From Clostridia bacterium (lineage in GTDB: Bacteria; Bacillota; Clostridia; Oscillospirales; Acutalibacteraceae), in contig JAFVEY010000077.1 of the NCBI GenBank assembly GCA_017475765.1, positions 1 through 56,891 of the forward strand: a stretch of 56,891 nt of DNA. The letters run 5' to 3'. The notes under the pieces were generated by a model. The model ran no database searches. It was given only the letters and a program-made list of their open reading frames with translations, and had not been told where the DNA came from. The position numbers and the translations under genes are program-made. Shown here in pieces: positions 8,484-16,799 of the stretch (positions within the stretch are counted from its first letter, which is position 1; the number at the start of each line of letters is the position of its first letter).

Positions 8484-10115
8484 ATGGGACAGCTATGTTT
8501 GGGCTGTATGAAGGAAAATCTTGGCGAGAAAGTGTGTCCGTTCTGCGGTTTTGATAGTTCAACCGTTCAGCCGGCGCCGTTCCTGCCTTTAGGAATAAAG
8601 TTGCAGCAGGATAAATATCTTGTGGGTAGAAAAATAGAAAATAATGCCGAGGGTGCCCGATATATCGGGTACAGCGAGGCAGTACACTCACCTGTTATCA
8701 TCCGTGAATTTATGCCTGCCGGTATCTGCGGCAGAGCAAGGGGTAAGACAAATGTTGTTATCAGAAGCGGCTTTGAAAGCAGATATAATGAGATAAACGA
8801 AAAATTTCTCAGCTATTACCGAACAATCGCAAGACTCAGGGATCTGACAGCCGTGGCTTCTATTTTCGACATTTTTACCGAAAATGGCGTTTCATATACG
8901 GTTGAGGAATATTATGATTCGATTCCCTTTACGGAATTTATAGAGCGCAGAGGCGGCAGTATCGACTGGAATACAGCACGTCCGCTTTTCATGCCCCTGA
9001 TTGCCGCTTTGTCGTCGCTCCATTCGGCGGGGATCGGTCATTATGCGGTTTCTCCTGAAAATATTGTTGTCACGACTTCCGGTAAGCTCAGACTGACAGG
9101 CTTTGCCATTGACGATATAAGACGTTCGGGAACGAACTTTGAACCCGAACTGATGGACGGCTGTGCGGCAATGGAGCAGTATATGGACAGCGCCGATATT
9201 TCGGAAGCTACCGATATTTACGGCTTTACCGCAACGCTTTTCTACGCTCTCACAGGCAGACTTCCCGAAAACAGCTGTGACAGAAAGCCTGACGGCAAGC
9301 TGCCGATACCGACAGCGGTATTCAAGCGTCTCCCTTCTCATGTTGTAACGGCTCTTGCAGGCGGTCTGCAGGTTTCTCCCAAAAAGAGGATCCAGAGCTT
9401 TGAGGAAATGCGCACACAATTAACTTCGGCTCCGACCGTAAAGGCAGTACGCACAGAGGCAACAAGAAGCGCCATCCAGAGTGAGGCAGCAAACAGATAT
9501 ACACCGAAGAAAACGGGAGTGCCAGGTTATGCCTGGGCGGCTATGTCCGTACTTTCCTGTATTTTGATACTTCTTGTAGCAGGAATTGTGTGGATCAGTC
9601 AGCATCCTATGGACAGTCTGAATATTTTCGGCAATCATGCCGCAGAGGAAAGCGAAGAATCCGAGCAGTCAATACTTGACCCCGATATGATTCAGGTTCC
9701 CGACCTTGTTGGCAAGGATTATGATGAGCTTGTCGCAAAACAGACTTCTGATTCAAACTATATTATCATAAAAGCAAATGAAGATACATTCAGCAATAAG
9801 GACAGGGAAGGAATTATCTCCTCTCAGAGCCCCGAACCGGGCATGAAGGCTGAAAAGGGTGTTATCATAGTAGTTACCGTCAGCAAAGGGCTTCCGAATA
9901 GAGAGCTTCCCGTTATTGCGGGACAATCTGTTGAATCTGCTGTAAAGGCGCTGAATGAACAGGGTTTTATTGCTTCACCGGGCAGCTATACAGCAAGCGA
10001 TTCTGTTGAATCGGGCAAGGTAATAGGCTATGAAAACTACAATGCCGGCGATCTTGCGCCTTATGGAGCAAAAATCAGTCTTAATATTTCCGCAGGTGCT
10101 GAAAATCCGGACTAA
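8484..10115 (+). CDS. Membrane PASTA-domain protein with a degenerate Ser/Thr kinase domain
   Basis: 543 residues. The N-terminus is a zinc ribbon (Cys5, Cys8, Cys18, Cys21). A kinase-like domain follows (about 35-310), one membrane helix (about 348-373) and two PASTA domains (about 402-470 and 472-540), which in relatives bind muropeptides or wall material. The kinase fold is recognisable (VIIREFMPAG; LHSAGIGHYAVSPENIVV; ATDIYGFTATLFYALTGRLP), but key residues are gone: the beta-3 Lys is Arg74, HRD reads HYA (186-188) and DFG reads TGF (205-207). I infer a pseudokinase that senses or scaffolds rather than phosphorylates. ATG 8484 is chosen because it starts the zinc ribbon and follows a GGAGAAGGCGG SD; the earlier in-frame starts lie in the promoter and leader. 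Confidence 0.9.
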   Translation: MGQLCLGCMKENLGEKVCPFCGFDSSTVQPAPFLPLGIKLQQDKYLVGRKIENNAEGARYIGYSEAVHSPVIIREFMPAGICGRARGKTNVVIRSGFESRYNEINEKFLSYYRTIARLRDLTAVASIFDIFTENGVSYTVEEYYDSIPFTEFIERRGGSIDWNTARPLFMPLIAALSSLHSAGIGHYAVSPENIVVTTSGKLRLTGFAIDDIRRSGTNFEPELMDGCAAMEQYMDSADISEATDIYGFTATLFYALTGRLPENSCDRKPDGKLPIPTAVFKRLPSHVVTALAGGLQVSPKKRIQSFEEMRTQLTSAPTVKAVRTEATRSAIQSEAANRYTPKKTGVPGYAWAAMSVLSCILILLVAGIVWISQHPMDSLNIFGNHAAEESEESEQSILDPDMIQVPDLVGKDYDELVAKQTSDSNYIIIKANEDTFSNKDREGIISSQSPEPGMKAEKGVIIVVTVSKGLPNRELPVIAGQSVESAVKALNEQGFIASPGSYTASDSVESGKVIGYENYNAGDLAPYGAKISLNISAGAENPD

Positions 10116-10132
10116 TTCAAATAGCTCATAAT

Positions 10133-10170
10133 AATAGCCTGAAATTTCACATTGAAATTTCAGGCTATTT
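10133..10170 (+). terminator. Terminator after the pseudokinase gene
   Basis: Perfect 17-bp stem (10133-10149 with 10153-10169) with a 3-nt loop, ending in TTT. The flanking run of T is short on the plus strand, but the stem is very stable. It may act in both directions. Confidence 0.8.
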
Positions 10171-10184
10171 CAATAATATATCCA

Positions 10185-10228
10185 AAAAATAAAGGAGGAC
10201 ACCGTAAAAATTCGGTCACGATGTCCTT
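10185..10228 (-). terminator. Probable terminator of the XRE regulator gene
   Basis: Read on the minus strand, AGGACA...CCG pairs with CGG-TGTCCT after an 8-nt loop with an asymmetric bulge. The stem is followed by CCTTTATTTTTT. The bulge makes this less certain than its neighbours. Confidence 0.5.
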
Positions 10229-10923
10229 CAGGTCAATTTTTTAATTTTTTCTTCGGTCTTTTGTATCAGATTATAAAGAGAAGGGGCAGATTCCGGAAAT
10301 TGATTGGAGAATACTTCGGGTGAAAGATTGGGAGCTGCCATATTATCCATTCCTTGAAAACCGTCGGCAGGCTTGCCCGATGAAATTTGTGTGGCGTTAG
10401 TTTCTATAATGTTCATAAGTGCCGATGAAAGTCCGGAATACATCTCGGAATTCACGGAAAACATAGCCTGTGGATTTTTGGGATTGGCAGAATATACGGT
10501 TCGCAGCATTTTATATACAGAAACCATCAGATAGGACGAAACCTCTGTGGTAAGTCCTTTGCTGTTTGACTGTGCAAGCAGCTCATACATGATATTAATG
10601 GAATTTAAAATGAGTTTTTTGTTCAGGGTAACAAGCGTGTTTGATTTTGTATTATCATCATTTTTCTGATTCTGCAGATCGGGCAGATCCTCCAGTTTCA
10701 GCGTTGCACCCTGCCTGTCGGGAGTTCTGCCGAGCAGATAATCACAGGATACATTATAGTAGTCTGCTATATGGATGACGAAATCAAGTCCACATTCTCT
10801 GATTCCTTTTTCATAATGTGAAAGCAAAGCCTGAGAAACTCCCAGTTCCATTGCCGCCTGTTTCTGACTAAGCCCTCGTTCTTTTCGCAAAAGCGTTATG
10901 ATTCTTGGAAAATCGCTGTTCAT
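10228..10923 (-). CDS. XRE-family helix-turn-helix regulator
   Basis: 231 residues. Residues about 5-65 form a Cro/CI-type HTH (IITLLRKERGLSQKQAAMEL, then GVSQALLSHYEKGIRECGL), with the usual DYYNVSCDYLLGRT continuation. The remaining 160 residues are helical and Asn/Ser-rich with no known domain; they may mediate oligomerisation or ligand sensing. ATG 10923 is chosen for the SD GAGGTG; an in-frame extension upstream to 11013 has no SD. It is divergent from the histidine phosphatase gene. The target genes are unknown. Confidence 0.9.
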   Translation of the reverse strand: MNSDFPRIITLLRKERGLSQKQAAMELGVSQALLSHYEKGIRECGLDFVIHIADYYNVSCDYLLGRTPDRQGATLKLEDLPDLQNQKNDDNTKSNTLVTLNKKLILNSINIMYELLAQSNSKGLTTEVSSYLMVSVYKMLRTVYSANPKNPQAMFSVNSEMYSGLSSALMNIIETNATQISSGKPADGFQGMDNMAAPNLSPEVFSNQFPESAPSLYNLIQKTEEKIKKLT

Positions 10924-11103
10924 GTTACACCTCTTGACTTTATGTAATGAAAATACTAATATATAAGTAACGGTTTGATTTATCTGTTTACATAAATCGA
11001 CTCCGATCAACATATAAACAGCAAGTAAATTATATAATATTTAAAACAATTTGTAAAGTTTTTTTTGACCGTTTAAGAAAATAATTTTTAAGGAGTTTAA
11101 ACT

Positions 11104-11757
11104 ATGCAGTCTTATGTCATTAATCTTATCCGGCATGGAGCCGTTGATGAAACGCTGAAGGGGAAGTATATTGGTTCAACGGATGTGCAGCTTTCCAAAA
11201 AAGGGAGAGAGGGACTTGTCGCAATAAGAGAGGGAACAGGTTATCCGCAGCCGCAGAAGTTATACAGCAGTCCTCTTTTGCGCTGCACAGAAAGCTGTGA
11301 GATCATTTATCCGGGCATGGATATCAATTGTCTGGGATCTTTCAGAGAATGCAGCTTTGGTGAATGGGAGGGGAAGAGCGCTGCCGAGCTTTCGGAAAAT
11401 CCTTTGTTTGCCGAATGGCTTCAGAATTCGGACAAAACACCTCCTCCGGGCGGAGAAAGCGGAAAGGACTTTGCTGCAAGAATCAGCAAAGGCTTTGAAA
11501 GACTGGTCGAAACGATGTCAGCAGAGGGTATAACTGAGGCGTCACTCATCACTCACGGGGGAGTTATCATGACCATACTTGCCATTTACGGACTTCCGCA
11601 GGCACCGAGCTATCAATGGAGAATGGATAACGGCTATGGATTTTCTGTGCGTGTCAATCCGTTTCTTTGGATGAGAGACAGAGTGGTCGAGGTGTTCGAT
11701 ACCTGTCCGAGGGCGCCGAAAAGAGAAGAAATCTCCGAAAACAGCGAAAATATTTAG
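11104..11757 (+). CDS. Histidine phosphatase family protein (phosphoglycerate mutase-like)
   Basis: 217 residues. The catalytic RHG motif lies at about residues 10-12 (NLIRHGAVDE), the second arginine in YSSPLLRCTES, the acid Glu in ECSFGEWEGK and the second catalytic His in LITHGGVIM. This branch-2-like family includes alpha-ribazole phosphatase (CobC) and small-molecule phosphatases; no cobalamin genes are nearby, so I make no narrower call. SD AAGGAG is at 11090-11095. The gene appears monocistronic; I see no clear terminator behind it. Confidence 0.9.
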   Translation: MQSYVINLIRHGAVDETLKGKYIGSTDVQLSKKGREGLVAIREGTGYPQPQKLYSSPLLRCTESCEIIYPGMDINCLGSFRECSFGEWEGKSAAELSENPLFAEWLQNSDKTPPPGGESGKDFAARISKGFERLVETMSAEGITEASLITHGGVIMTILAIYGLPQAPSYQWRMDNGYGFSVRVNPFLWMRDRVVEVFDTCPRAPKREEISENSENI

Positions 11758-11805
11758 CGTTTTGCCGTTAATCAATATAAATTCTATAAAATTTTATTAA
11801 ATAAA

Positions 11806-11834
11806 TTGAAATTATGGAAAAAATGGTATATAAT
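11806..11834 (+). promoter_or_regulatory. Sigma-A promoter of the COG0523 gene pair
   Basis: TTGAAA (11806-11811), 17-nt spacer, TATAAT (11829-11834). It gives a leader of about 50 nt. I looked for a Zur-like palindrome around it and did not see a convincing one. Confidence 0.75.
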
Positions 11835-11889
11835 ATAGTTTGTACACTTAAACCGATAATATATAACATATAAAGGAGAGAAATTCATA

Positions 11890-12969
11890 ATGACAAGGAT
11901 TGACATTTTTTCAGGCTTTCTCGGAGCAGGAAAAACGACTTTGATAAAAAAGCTCATCAAGGAAGGCTATAAGGATGAGCAGCTGGTTCTGATTGAAAAT
12001 GAGTTCGGTGAAATAGGTATAGACGGCGGCTTTCTTAAGGAAGCAGGCATACAGATCAATGAAATGAATTCGGGCTGTATTTGCTGCTCTCTTGTCGGTG
12101 ATTTCAGAGAAGCTCTCACAAAGGTGCTTGATCAGTATCATCCGGACAGAATTCTCATCGAGCCGTCCGGTGTCGGCAAACTTTCTGACGTAATCAATGC
12201 AGTAAAGACAGTTGCCAGCGATGAGGTTATTCTCAACAGCTTTATTACCGTTGCGGACGCTTCAAAGGTAAAGAGCTATATTAAAAACTTCGGCGAATTC
12301 TATAACAATCAGATAGAGTTTGCCAGCACGATTATTCTCAGCAGAACACAGAATATTTCCGATGAGAAATTGGCACAGGCTGTTGTGCTGATCAAAGAGC
12401 ATAACACAAAGGCTTCTATTGTAACAACTCCGTGGGATGAACTGACAGGCGAGCAGATACTTTCAGCAGCAGACGGCAAGGCTCTTCTGACAGTAGACGA
12501 TGTACATCCTGATGAACATGAGCATCATCATCACCATCACCACGACCACAATGAGGAGCATGAGCATCATCACCACGACCACGATGAGGAGCATGAACAT
12601 CATCACCACGACCATGATGAGGAGCATGAGCATCATCACCACGACCACGATGAGGAACACGAGCATCACCATCACCACCATCATCACCATGCCGATGAGG
12701 TATTTACAAGCTGGGGAGCCGAAACGACAAAGAAATTTACAGAAGAAGAAATAAAGAGTATTCTGGAAGCACTTGCTGACAGCGAAAAATACGGTATTGT
12801 TCTCAGAGCAAAGGGTATTGTAGCTGCTCAGAACGGAACATGGATACACTATGACTTTGTTCCGGAGGAAATAGATGTAAGAACAGGCGCAGCAGATTAT
12901 ACAGGCAGAATCTGTGTTATCGGTTCTAAACTTAATGAAGAAGAGCTTAAAAAGCTTTTCGGAATCTGA
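11890..12969 (+). CDS. COG0523 (CobW/ZNG1-type) GTPase with a His-rich metal-binding tract
   Basis: 359 residues of the G3E GTPase family. Walker A is GFLGAGKTT (9-17), the Glu-rich switch is LIENEFGEIGID, the metal motif CxCC is Cys63/65/66 (GCICCSL) and LIEPSGVGKL follows. Residues 210-267 form a His/Glu/Asp tract with 37 His in 58 residues, made of 11-residue repeats. The CobW C-terminal domain (about 275-359) comes after it. Such proteins act as zinc or cobalt metallochaperones; the His tract is typical of zinc-binding members. SD AAAGGAGAG. The second gene of the pair begins 17 nt downstream, so the two are almost certainly cotranscribed. Confidence 0.93.
   Translation: MTRIDIFSGFLGAGKTTLIKKLIKEGYKDEQLVLIENEFGEIGIDGGFLKEAGIQINEMNSGCICCSLVGDFREALTKVLDQYHPDRILIEPSGVGKLSDVINAVKTVASDEVILNSFITVADASKVKSYIKNFGEFYNNQIEFASTIILSRTQNISDEKLAQAVVLIKEHNTKASIVTTPWDELTGEQILSAADGKALLTVDDVHPDEHEHHHHHHHDHNEEHEHHHHDHDEEHEHHHHDHDEEHEHHHHDHDEEHEHHHHHHHHHADEVFTSWGAETTKKFTEEEIKSILEALADSEKYGIVLRAKGIVAAQNGTWIHYDFVPEEIDVRTGAADYTGRICVIGSKLNEEELKKLFGI
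12517..12690 (+). repeat. In-frame 33-bp tandem repeat encoding His/Glu/Asp units
   Basis: Three near-identical 33-bp units, each encoding HEHHHHDHDEE, flanked by a longer variant unit on each side. Silent changes (CAT/CAC, GAG/GAA) show that the copies are not all recent. Such tracts often change length by slippage or recombination without breaking the frame. Confidence 0.85.
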
Positions 12970-12986
12970 ACGGAGTGAAACAATCA

Positions 12987-13937
12987 ATGAAGGAGATACC
13001 GGTATATTTGTTTTTGGGCTTCTTGGACGGAGGTAAAACAAGATTTATACACGAAACTCTTTGCGACAAGCGTTTTCAGAGCGGCGAAAAAACACTCTGT
13101 ATCCTTTTTGAGGATGGAGATGAAGAGCTTGACACTTCCAAATACAGAGGCGGAAAAAATGTTACCATTATTATTGCCGATGGTAAGGAGAGCCTTACTC
13201 AGCAATTTTTGGAGGACAGCCTGAAAAACAGCGGCGCAGAAAGAGTTATGATCGAATATAACGGAATGTGGACGCTTCAGGAGCTGGCTGTGGTTCTGCC
13301 GCAGAACTGGCAGATTTATCAGATTATGATGATGGCTGATGCCAATAATTTTGAAACCTATAACAATAATATGCGTCAGCTTGTGTATGATAAAATCAAT
13401 TCAACGGAGGTCATATTCTTCAATCGCTGTAAAGCCGGTTTGGATAAAATGCCCCTCCATACGATCGTAAGGGCTATTAACCGCCGCACAGCTATCATAT
13501 ATGAATATGAGGACGGTACAGTTGAGAATGACGATATTGTTGATCCTCTCCCTTATGATTTGGACGCTCCTGTTGTCGAGATCAACGATGAAGATTTCGG
13601 ACTGCTTTATCTTGATGCTATGGATAAGCCGCAGAACTATGACGGTAAAACCATTAAATTCAAGGCGCTTACCGCAAGAAGTCCTAAGCTGCCAAAAGGC
13701 AGTTTTGTAGGGGGCAGATTTGCCATGGCTTGCTGTGCTGAAGACATACAATATGTAGGTTTTATGTGCAGATGGAAGCAGGCAGACACCGTTAAGAATA
13801 AGGGTTGGTATACAGTAACCGCCGAGGTCAGGGCTGAGCGTGACAAGCTGTTTAACGGAGAGGTCGGACCGATCCTTTATATTAAAGAAGTCAAGTCTGC
13901 AGTAAAGCCGGAAGAAGAAACGGTTTACTTTTCCTGA
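12987..13937 (+). CDS. Degenerate G3E-type GTPase fused to a YcgQ/DUF1980-like domain
   Basis: 316 residues. The N-terminal half resembles the preceding COG0523 protein: Walker A GFLDGGKTRF (11-20) and VMIEYNGMWTLQEL in place of LIEPSG. It has no CxCC metal motif. The C-terminal 110 residues (DKPQNYDGKTIKFKALTARS; FVGGRFAMACCAEDIQYVGF; GWYTVTAEV) match the C-terminal domain of YcgQ/TIGR03943 proteins, partners of YcgR-type permeases; this is family recall, not a search. I infer a metal-transport accessory protein. ATG 12987 has GGAG 11 nt upstream; GTG 12975 is an alternative. A terminator follows. Confidence 0.8.
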   Translation: MKEIPVYLFLGFLDGGKTRFIHETLCDKRFQSGEKTLCILFEDGDEELDTSKYRGGKNVTIIIADGKESLTQQFLEDSLKNSGAERVMIEYNGMWTLQELAVVLPQNWQIYQIMMMADANNFETYNNNMRQLVYDKINSTEVIFFNRCKAGLDKMPLHTIVRAINRRTAIIYEYEDGTVENDDIVDPLPYDLDAPVVEINDEDFGLLYLDAMDKPQNYDGKTIKFKALTARSPKLPKGSFVGGRFAMACCAEDIQYVGFMCRWKQADTVKNKGWYTVTAEVRAERDKLFNGEVGPILYIKEVKSAVKPEEETVYFS

Positions 13938-13982
13938 CAAACAGCAATTAATTTACAAATAAGTTTAACACTTTCAATAATG

Positions 13983-14021
13983 CAAAACATCCGGGGAAGA
14001 TATCATTCCTCGGATGTTTTG
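13983..14021. terminator. Bidirectional terminator
   Basis: A 16-bp stem (13983-13998 with 14006-14021, one G-U pair) with a 7-nt loop. The arms end in AAAA/TTTT, so either strand gives a short T run. It lies between the convergent GTPase-fusion and LCP genes. Confidence 0.75.
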
Positions 14022-14033
14022 TTTGCGGTTCTT

Positions 14034-15158
14034 TTATTGTTCAAATACAAAATCATAAAGTGCTTCAAGCTCGTCATTTTCATCAGCTATAACAAGAACC
14101 TGACCGCTTTCCGTCCAGTCGTCATAGTAGTTACTGCTCATCGGAACGCTGTGTTCCTGTCTTTCATACTTCAGGGAAAAGAGAAGATCGAAACCTTTGT
14201 CAGTCAGTACGGCAGGGTTCATATTGGTTGTCAGATAAGCAGAAATAGAGTAGCCTGTATATGGCATTAACAACGGATTGCTGCTCAGCTTTGACAGCAC
14301 GGTATTGATAACGGTTCTCTGCCTTTGTGTGCGGTCAAAATCAGAACCGGCACTATCTCTGTCTCTTGCATACCAAAGCGCCTGACGGCCGTTTAAATGG
14401 ACAAGAGCGGTATTGCCGTTTTCTTCTGTGTAATCATAGTCATAACTGTCTGGATCAAGCTCCATTTCGGTATCAACCTGGTGATTTCTGTAACTTTGCC
14501 AGTTGATATATTCTATTTCCTCTCTTGAAAGCGCAAGGTCAATTCCTCCGACAGCGTCAATCATATCCGTAAAGCTCTGAAAATCAACAATAAGATAGTT
14601 ATCGATCCTGATATGAAAGTTATACTCAACCGTTTCTGCCGCCAGCTTTGCGCCGCCATAGGCATAGGCGGCATTGAGCTTGTCATATCCGTAATCGGGA
14701 ATATAGACATACAGGTCACGCATAAACGATGTCAGCTTGAGTTTCTTTGTATTTTTGTCGATTGTCAGAAGAATAATCGAATCAGATCTTCCGTGTTTGC
14801 CGTCCTGATGATTGTCCTCGCCGAATATCAATATATTTTCAACGCCGCTTTTGCTTTTCAGTTCTATTCCGGAGCTGTGCTCAATAGTATCATACGAGTA
14901 ATTGACCCTTGAAAGAACAATGATAATATAAATACCTGACAGGATCAGAATAATAGCGGCAAGAATCAGTATAAAACTTAAAAATCTGACAAAACAGCCT
15001 TTTTTGGGTTTTTGAGGTTGCGGTTCATGTTCTTCGTCCGGTTCTTTATGTTCATCATAGTATTGTTTTGTTTTAGTTCTGTCATGTACATAAAAGCCGT
15101 CGCCGTAATCCATTCTGTCGCTGCTGCTGTATATATCGTTTTTATCTGCCATTTTCAT
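14034..15158 (-). CDS. LytR-CpsA-Psr (LCP) family protein, downstream copy
   Basis: 374 residues. A short acidic and Pro-rich cytoplasmic N-terminus is followed by one membrane helix (about 56-80) and the LCP catalytic domain outside the cell. Family landmarks are ILIFGEDNH, SDSIILLTIDKNTKKLKLTSFMRD, LNAAYAYGG, VDFQSFTDMIDAVGGIDL and the Arg-rich ALWYARDRDS...DRTQRQ. LCP enzymes transfer undecaprenyl-linked glycopolymers (teichoic acid, capsule) to peptidoglycan. ATG 15158 follows AAGGGAG; ATG 15152 is close by. A hairpin separates it from the upstream LCP copy, and a terminator ends the unit. Confidence 0.93.
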   Translation of the reverse strand: MKMADKNDIYSSSDRMDYGDGFYVHDRTKTKQYYDEHKEPDEEHEPQPQKPKKGCFVRFLSFILILAAIILILSGIYIIIVLSRVNYSYDTIEHSSGIELKSKSGVENILIFGEDNHQDGKHGRSDSIILLTIDKNTKKLKLTSFMRDLYVYIPDYGYDKLNAAYAYGGAKLAAETVEYNFHIRIDNYLIVDFQSFTDMIDAVGGIDLALSREEIEYINWQSYRNHQVDTEMELDPDSYDYDYTEENGNTALVHLNGRQALWYARDRDSAGSDFDRTQRQRTVINTVLSKLSSNPLLMPYTGYSISAYLTTNMNPAVLTDKGFDLLFSLKYERQEHSVPMSSNYYDDWTESGQVLVIADENDELEALYDFVFEQ

Positions 15159-15170
15159 TTCATCTCCCTT

Positions 15171-15220
15171 AAAAATGCGGCACAGCCAATAAACAGCGTT
15201 CTGCTGTCTGAGCTGTGCCG
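15171..15220 (-). terminator. Hairpin between the two LCP genes (terminator or attenuator)
   Basis: On the minus strand CGGCACAGC (15220-15212) pairs with 15086-type complement at 15086+92, i.e. 15178-15186, enclosing a smaller ACAGC/GCTGT hairpin. CATTTTT follows directly and runs into the SD of the downstream LCP gene. It could end some transcripts and so set the ratio of the two LCP proteins. Confidence 0.6.
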
Positions 15221-15228
15221 TAATTCCG

Positions 15229-16530
15229 TTATTCTGTGTTTCCGTCTCCGAATACAAAGTTTGCTGTTTTTACTCTGAAATCATCCCAGTCAATTATAAC
15301 AATACAGCTTTGCGGCCAACCGCCTATATAAATCGGATGATCATCATCTGAGTAGTAGAAATCTACTCCGATTTTATCATATTCAGGCGCTGATGTCGAA
15401 ACAATATCATAATTAAGATACTTTGTGATATTAGTGGCAAGAGTAGTGATTTCGGAGGTTTTAAGATTAGTGGTAATCAGCGGACCTATTTCATAGATAA
15501 TAGACATGGCAGTAGAAAAATCGGAATTTTTCAATCTGTTTACAAGAAGGCTGATAACATTTCTTTGACGCTGTGTTCTTGTGTAATCGTCGCCGCTGCA
15601 GATGCCCTCTTCACCACGGTTTCTTGAATGCCAGAGAGCCTGTCTGCCGTTAAGATGAACCATTGCTACGTTTTCTCCGTCAGCATTGGGGGTGTAGGTG
15701 TAGCTTGAAGCGTCAAGTTCGTTACGTGTTTCAACCTGATGGTTTTTCCAGCACTGCCAGTCGATATAATCGACTTCTTCCTGAGTCAGCTCAATATCAA
15801 TACCGCCCAATGTGTCTATGATATTTTTAAAACTTGCAAAGTCAACAATCGCATATCTGTCTATTTGGATACCGTAATTGGATTGTATTGTATTGACAGT
15901 AAGTGCTGCTCCGCCAAGATTGAATGCAGCGGTCAGCTTATTTTCATCATATCCGGGAATGGCAACATAGGTATCACGCATAAATGAAAGCAGTTTGAGT
16001 TTTTTATGTCTTGTGTCGATGGAAAGAAGGATCATCGTGTCCGAATTGCCCCTGTCCTGATTATATCTTGTATCAGCGCCGATAATAAGAATATTGAGGA
16101 TATCAGAATCGGTCAGAAGAGTGCCGTCATACGAATTGGTGTTTTTGCTCGTATTTGTATTGCCGGAAGAGTTCTTTGAGTTTTCGTTATTATTTTGGGA
16201 GGACTCATATGATTCATAGTTGACCCTGCTGAAATAATTGTACATAACAAGGCATCCCGAACCGGATATGATCATGATAACTCCCAAAACGACAGCGCAG
16301 ATCCTGAGTGCGAGTTTTGAACCGCCTTTATTTTTATTCGCTAAAAATGTCTGCCCGGATTTCTCATAAGAGGGGATACTGCTGCTGTGATCCTTAGGCG
16401 AGTCATAAAACACAACTTCGTCTTCGGAAGCTAGTGTACTTTTAGAGGTTTTACTTTTTGGAGCTTCAGATAGATTCTTTTTGGTGCTTAACGTCTTATC
16501 GGATGTTTCATTTTTGCGTTTATCAGACAT
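15229..16530 (-). CDS. LytR-CpsA-Psr (LCP) family protein, upstream copy
   Basis: 433 residues, a paralogue of the next gene. The N-terminal cytoplasmic part (1-80) is Lys/Ser-rich, followed by a membrane helix (about 84-105) and a Ser/Asn-rich extracellular linker. The LCP domain shows ILIIGADTR, SDTMILLSIDTRHKKLKLLSFMRD, DTLGGIDIEL and the basic ALWHSRNRGE...TRTQRQRN. The inferred role is attaching wall polymers to peptidoglycan. SD AGGAGA precedes ATG 16530, and a near-consensus promoter lies about 60 nt further upstream. Confidence 0.94.
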   Translation of the reverse strand: MSDKRKNETSDKTLSTKKNLSEAPKSKTSKSTLASEDEVVFYDSPKDHSSSIPSYEKSGQTFLANKNKGGSKLALRICAVVLGVIMIISGSGCLVMYNYFSRVNYESYESSQNNNENSKNSSGNTNTSKNTNSYDGTLLTDSDILNILIIGADTRYNQDRGNSDTMILLSIDTRHKKLKLLSFMRDTYVAIPGYDENKLTAAFNLGGAALTVNTIQSNYGIQIDRYAIVDFASFKNIIDTLGGIDIELTQEEVDYIDWQCWKNHQVETRNELDASSYTYTPNADGENVAMVHLNGRQALWHSRNRGEEGICSGDDYTRTQRQRNVISLLVNRLKNSDFSTAMSIIYEIGPLITTNLKTSEITTLATNITKYLNYDIVSTSAPEYDKIGVDFYYSDDDHPIYIGGWPQSCIVIIDWDDFRVKTANFVFGDGNTE

Positions 16531-16590
16531 ATTAATTCTCCTTTAAACAGGTGCAATATGAATTATTCAAATTTTTTACCAACCAAAAAC

Positions 16591-16619
16591 ATTATAGAAT
16601 AGATTAATGCAATATTCAA
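16591..16619 (-). promoter_or_regulatory. Sigma-A promoter of the LCP gene pair
   Basis: On the minus strand: TTGAAT (16619-16614), 17-nt spacer, TATAAT (16596-16591). Confidence 0.7.
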
Positions 16620-16685
16620 ATAAATTAGAAAAAAACGTCGCTATGAATATTTTTTGCCGTTGACAAGCATATAAATTGTACAGTT

Positions 16686-16799
16686 TTACAATGTTATATG
16701 TTGATCATCCAGCGAAAGATAGTAGGACGGAAGAAAGTCCTTCATAAAAATTTCAACTTCCGGCAGCTGCATTTTTTCAAGGTATTTGACAGATTCTTC
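16686..16799 (-). pseudogene. yfbR: Detached C-terminal coding remnant of yfbR, after an in-frame stop
   Basis: The same frame continues beyond the stop at 16800-16802 for 37 codons to TAA at 16686-16688. The encoded peptide includes EVEIFMKDFLPSYYLSLDD, which resembles the C-terminal end of YfbR proteins (the E. coli protein, from memory, has MDYFMEIFVPSFHLSLDE here). With it the frame totals 197 codons, against about 199 residues in E. coli. So this is part of the gene cut off by a single nonsense codon, or expressed by readthrough. Confidence 0.8.

Noticed and set aside
12517-12690. The 33-bp repeats considered as a CRISPR-like array
   Set aside because: The units are directly adjacent with no unique spacers, and they are in frame in a COG0523 gene.
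12463-13041. A long antisense frame opposite the His-rich repeat
   Set aside because: It arises from the repetitive CAT/CAC codons, giving a Met/Val-rich nonsense protein; no SD.
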